NCBI GenBank assembly: GCA_036964625.1
Contig: JBALTG010000099.1
Coordinates: 1-17,308, forward strand
Source of the DNA: Motiliproteus sp036964625
GTDB lineage: Bacteria > Pseudomonadota > Gammaproteobacteria > Pseudomonadales > Balneatricaceae
Length of the DNA: 17,308 bases
Direction: 5' to 3'
In this document: one piece after another, positions 14,648 to 17,308 of the stretch
Layout: the number at the start of each line of letters is the position of its first letter
Numbering within the stretch: the stretch's first letter is position 1
The notes under the pieces: model-generated
Told to the model about the DNA's origin: nothing
The model's database searches: none
What the model saw: only the letters and a program-made list of their open reading frames with translations
Made by a program: the position numbers and the translations under genes

Positions 14648-15030
14648 CGAGTCCGCTCGCGTCTGATCTCAAGCCGGGTGTGCGTGCCGTTTTTTGTGTT
14701 CAGCGTAGCCTTAAGCTCGCGCCGACATCCTCGGCGCTTTTGCTGCAGCGGCCGGGGGTGTTAACTGCGCTGGCTCGACAGGCTGAGGCGCTGCTTGGAT
14801 TTAACCGCTGTGGACAGCGTCGCGATCGTTTATGGTTCGAGTATGACGCTGGTCATCTGCAGTTGGATGCATTGCTGGTGTTAGCTGCACAGGCGGGTCT
14901 TGATCCCGCCGCCAGCCGCTGGACCCGGATGCGGCTGGGCTGGTATCACTATCAGGATGCGAATATTCGCGATAATGCCCGTAATACCGACAGTACCTGC
15001 TGTAGTCAGTCGCCACTGCGGCACCGCTAA
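14644..15030 (+). CDS. Unrecognised 128-residue protein
   Basis: I do not recognise this family. It starts with GTG within a GTGA overlap with the Sel1 gene, and its coding composition resembles its neighbours, so it is likely real. No signal peptide or membrane helix is seen. The middle (about 34-85: LLQRPGVLTALARQAEALLG, then LWFEYDAGHLQLDALLVLAA) has a beta-alpha-beta spacing that vaguely resembles small ferredoxin-like (HMA-type) folds, but lacks the CxxC metal motif. The C-terminal part is rich in Trp, Tyr, Arg and Asn and ends with a CC pair. Any link to the ubiUV genes 190 bp downstream is speculative. Confidence 0.65.
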   Translation: MTSPLASDLKPGVRAVFCVQRSLKLAPTSSALLLQRPGVLTALARQAEALLGFNRCGQRRDRLWFEYDAGHLQLDALLVLAAQAGLDPAASRWTRMRLGWYHYQDANIRDNARNTDSTCCSQSPLRHR

Positions 15031-15114
15031 TCACAGGGTATCTGAAAAAGAGTGCTGTTTTGACGCAGAGGCTTTCTGAGTCTGTTTGGCGTATAATTTT
15101 CCCTTTTTTTAAAC

Positions 15115-15128
15115 TTGATCCGGATCAA
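15115..15128 (+). promoter_or_regulatory. FNR/ANR box upstream of ubiU
   Basis: TTGAT-CCGG-ATCAA matches the FNR/ANR consensus TTGAT-N4-ATCAA exactly and is fully palindromic, including the flanking C and G. If centred at -41.5 (class II), transcription would start near 15163 with the -10 box TACCGT (15151-15156), leaving a 57-nt leader. An excellent TATAAT (15092-15097) lies upstream but has no good -35. If that promoter were used, bound FNR would sit just downstream of its start. Confidence 0.85.
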
Positions 15129-15219
15129 GGGCGGATGCCGTTTGGTTTGTTACCGTGCACCGCTGGATTTCAGGGTTTATCAAGAACGCGTACGTAGTGA
15201 TTAATCGATAGGTATAAGT

Positions 15220-16218
15220 ATGGAGTTGGTCTGTCCGGCGGGGAACTACCCGTCGTTAAAAGCGGCCGTAGATAATGGTGCGGATGCGGTCTACATCGGT
15301 TTTAAAGATGATACCAATGCGCGTCACTTTGCGGGTCTCAACTTCAATGATAAGAAAGCTTATCGCGCGTTGGACTATGCCCGTGATCGCGGTGTAAAAG
15401 TATTTGTTGCGGTTAATACCTACCCTCAGCCGAGCGGCTGGAAACGCTGGGAGGCCGCGGTTGATCTGGCCGCTGACCTGGGGGTCAGTGCGCTGATCGC
15501 TGCCGATATGGGAGTGCTGGGCTACGCCGCAGAAAAGCACCCGGATCTGGGGTTGCATCTGTCGGTCCAGGGTTCTGCGACCAACTACGAGAGTCTCAAG
15601 TTTTACCACGAGAATTTTGGTATTCGTCGGGCGGTACTGCCGCGCGTGCTGTCGATGGCCCAGGTGCGTCAGGTGGCCGCCCAGAGCCCGGTGGAGCTGG
15701 AGGTGTTTGCTTTCGGTTCATTGTGCATCATGGCCGAAGGTCGCTGCTACCTCTCCTCTTATGTGACCGATCAGTCCCCTAATACCTGTGGCGCCTGCTC
15801 GCCTGCGCATGCGGTGCGCTGGGAAGAACAGGCCGACGGAGGGCTGGAGACCCGGCTTAACGATGTGTTGATCGATCGTTATAAAGCGGGCGAAAAGGCC
15901 GGTTACCCGACGCTGTGCAAGGGCCGTTTTCAGGTCGCTGGCAATACCTTCCATGCGCTGGAGGAGCCCACCAGTCTCAATACCCTGGAGTTGCTGCCGC
16001 AGTTGCAGGAGGTGGGCGTCTGTGCGGTCAAGATTGAGGGACGGCAGCGTAGCCCCGCCTATGTTGAGCAGGTGGTGCGTGTTTGGCGTCAGGCGATTGA
16101 TGCGATGAAGGCTGACCCGAAGGGGTATCAAGCCAAGCCTGAATGGATGAGCGCGCTGGGTAATGTGTCCGAAGGGACCCAGACCACCTTAGGTGCCTAT
16201 TCGCGTCCCTGGCAGTAA
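15220..16218 (+). CDS. ubiU: Oxygen-independent ubiquinone hydroxylation protein UbiU
   Basis: U32-peptidase-family protein of 332 residues. With UbiV it hydroxylates ubiquinone precursors without oxygen, using prephenate as the hydroxyl donor according to studies of the E. coli system. It begins MELVCPAGNYPSLKAAVDNG. The four cysteines that hold the 4Fe-4S cluster in E. coli UbiU (169, 176, 193, 232) have counterparts at C169, C176, C193 and C233; a further cysteine, C190, is also present. AGG seven bases before the ATG is a modest ribosome site. ubiV follows after 35 bp. Earlier databases list this family as a collagenase-like protease; the cysteine pattern favours UbiU. Confidence 0.95.
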   Translation: MELVCPAGNYPSLKAAVDNGADAVYIGFKDDTNARHFAGLNFNDKKAYRALDYARDRGVKVFVAVNTYPQPSGWKRWEAAVDLAADLGVSALIAADMGVLGYAAEKHPDLGLHLSVQGSATNYESLKFYHENFGIRRAVLPRVLSMAQVRQVAAQSPVELEVFAFGSLCIMAEGRCYLSSYVTDQSPNTCGACSPAHAVRWEEQADGGLETRLNDVLIDRYKAGEKAGYPTLCKGRFQVAGNTFHALEEPTSLNTLELLPQLQEVGVCAVKIEGRQRSPAYVEQVVRVWRQAIDAMKADPKGYQAKPEWMSALGNVSEGTQTTLGAYSRPWQ

Positions 16219-16253
16219 TCCCGAACGTTAAACCGGTTTTTTTGAGGTTGGTT

Positions 16254-17144
16254 ATGAAGTTGTCTCTCGGTTCGCTACAGTTCTATTGGCCGCGTGAAAA
16301 TGTGTATGAATTTTATCGGCAGATGGCTGAGCAGCCACTGGATCTGATCTATCTGGGTGAAAGTGTCTGCTCCAAGCGTCGCGAGCTGAAGACCCAGGAG
16401 TGGATTGAGCTGGGGCTGGAGTTGGCCGCCACGGGCAAGGAAGTGGTGTTGTCATCACTGGTGTTGATCGAGGCTGAGTCGGAGCTGAAGACGCTGCGGC
16501 GCCTGTGTGATAACGGCGAGCTGAGGGTTGAAGCTAACGATATGGGCGCGGTGCAGATGCTGGCCGAGCGCGGACTGCCGTTTGTCACCGGGCCGGCCAT
16601 CAACATCTACAACGCCCGTACCCTGCAGGCGCTGCACAAGCGCGGACTGCAGCGCTGGGTGATGCCGGTTGAACTTTCCGGTAAGACCCTGACCGATATC
16701 CTCAGCGATGCCCAGCAGCTGGGCTTTGGCGATGCGATCGAGACCGAAGTGTTCAGTTACGGGATGCTGCCGCTGGCGTATTCGGCACGCTGTTTTACCG
16801 CCCGGGCAAGAAATTTACCCAAAGATCAGTGTCAATTTGTGTGCCTGGATTACCCCCAGGGTTTGCCGTTGGCGAGCCAGGAGGGGCAAGAGGTGTTTAC
16901 CATCAATGGCATCCAGACCCTGTCAGGGCAGGCCTATAATCTGCTTGCGGAGCTGGAGCAGATGGTGCAGATGGGGGTGGATATTGTCCGCCTGAGCCCT
17001 CAGGGTGAGGCGATGGCGCCGATCATTCAACAATTCCGCGAGCAGCTAGACGGGACTTCCCGGCAGATCCCGGTGATTCCGGCCGATGCAGTGAACGGCT
17101 ACTGGTACCAGAATGCCGGGTTGGTGAATACTCACCAGCCCTGA
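16254..17144 (+). CDS. ubiV: Oxygen-independent ubiquinone hydroxylation protein UbiV
   Basis: Partner of UbiU, a U32-family protein of 296 residues that carries its own 4Fe-4S cluster. I start at the ATG at 16254 because GAGG lies seven bases upstream; a TTG at 16242 would place that ribosome site inside the gene. From this start the cysteines fall at C39, C180, C193 and C197, the same numbers as the cluster ligands of E. coli UbiV. The sequences MKLSLGSLQFYWP, LIYLGESVCSKRREL and TEVFSYGMLPLAYSARCFTA are typical. ubiU and ubiV form one transcription unit, ending at a clear terminator. Confidence 0.95.
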   Translation: MKLSLGSLQFYWPRENVYEFYRQMAEQPLDLIYLGESVCSKRRELKTQEWIELGLELAATGKEVVLSSLVLIEAESELKTLRRLCDNGELRVEANDMGAVQMLAERGLPFVTGPAINIYNARTLQALHKRGLQRWVMPVELSGKTLTDILSDAQQLGFGDAIETEVFSYGMLPLAYSARCFTARARNLPKDQCQFVCLDYPQGLPLASQEGQEVFTINGIQTLSGQAYNLLAELEQMVQMGVDIVRLSPQGEAMAPIIQQFREQLDGTSRQIPVIPADAVNGYWYQNAGLVNTHQP

Positions 17145-17191
17145 TCGGCAAACAACAACCGCTACGCCCATTGTTGTGCGGGGGTGTTTTT

Positions 17192-17224
17192 AAAAGCTTG
17201 CAGAGATGCAGGCTTTTGTTGTTT
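17192..17224 (+). terminator. Rho-independent terminator of ubiUV
   Basis: AAAAGCTTGC (17192-17201) pairs with GCAGGCTTTT (17208-17217), a 10-bp stem with one G-T pair and a 6-base loop, followed by TGTTGTTT-type T-rich sequence. It lies 47 bp after the ubiV stop. Confidence 0.85.
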
Positions 17225-17231
17225 CTGGGGT

Positions 17232-17308
17232 CTAGGAGGCTGTCCGAGAATAGGCCAACCTACTGCGAAATGCTCATTTCGGCCAGATTACACGCTCATT
17301 TTTGTCAA
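17232..17308. mobile_element. Possible insertion-sequence end, truncated by the window
   Basis: The last 77 bases have no gene and change in character. GCTCATTT occurs twice (17270-17277 and 17294-17301), and GGCTGTCCGAGAATAGG begins near 17239. Such sequence resembles ends I associate with IS1182-like elements. No transposase is in view, so this is a weak call from memory of similar ends. Confidence 0.3.

Noticed and set aside
15060..15097. TTGACG with TATAAT as a standard promoter
   Set aside because: The spacer is 26 bp, too long for a sigma-70 promoter. TATAAT may still work with a poor -35, but this pairing cannot.

Overview
The window comes from a gammaproteobacterium chromosome of moderate GC content, with the gene families and gene order of Pseudomonas and related marine lineages (Pseudomonadales/Oceanospirillales). 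No marker fixes the genus. Two blocks known from Pseudomonas chromosomes are recognisable. The first is dksA-gluQ-cbrX-cbrA-cbrB-(crcZ)-pcnB-folK-panB-panC, all on the minus strand (11942 down to 1839). The second is moaB-moeA-(two small genes)-ubiU-ubiV on the plus strand (12386 to 17144). They meet at a divergent 443-bp intergenic region between dksA and moaB.

Left edge (1-498): no convincing gene. A short motif occurs once inverted and twice direct (1-105) and may be the end of an element cut by the window. A perfect 17-bp tandem duplication and a strong terminator for the adjoining thiolase gene follow. 499-1677 (minus) is an acetyl-CoA acetyltransferase. 1839-4044 (minus) holds panC, panB and folK (pantothenate and folate synthesis), and 4037-5470 is pcnB, poly(A) polymerase, here with an unusual N-terminal membrane segment.

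Centre: the carbon/nitrogen-balance two-component system CbrA/CbrB, with the small membrane protein CbrX in front. The 522-bp gap between cbrB and pcnB is the most informative non-coding stretch. On the minus strand it shows, in order, an 8-bp dyad that resembles a CbrB site, a near-consensus sigma-54 promoter, four A-rich AAnAAnAA blocks (three sharing CAATAAAAA) and a hairpin plus T-rich tail. This is the layout of a CrcZ-type RNA, which sequesters Hfq/Crc and relieves carbon catabolite repression. It is inferred wholly from sequence.

Right: moaB-moeA make molybdenum cofactor, needed for anaerobic respiratory enzymes such as nitrate reductase. ubiU-ubiV encode the oxygen-independent ubiquinone hydroxylation proteins with all expected iron-sulfur cysteines, and are preceded by a perfect FNR/ANR box. 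Together these point to a facultative anaerobe that keeps ubiquinone-based respiration without oxygen. Between them lie a secreted Sel1-repeat protein and an unrecognised 128-residue protein. After ubiV come a terminator and sequence that may be an insertion-sequence end, where Pseudomonas carries ubiT.
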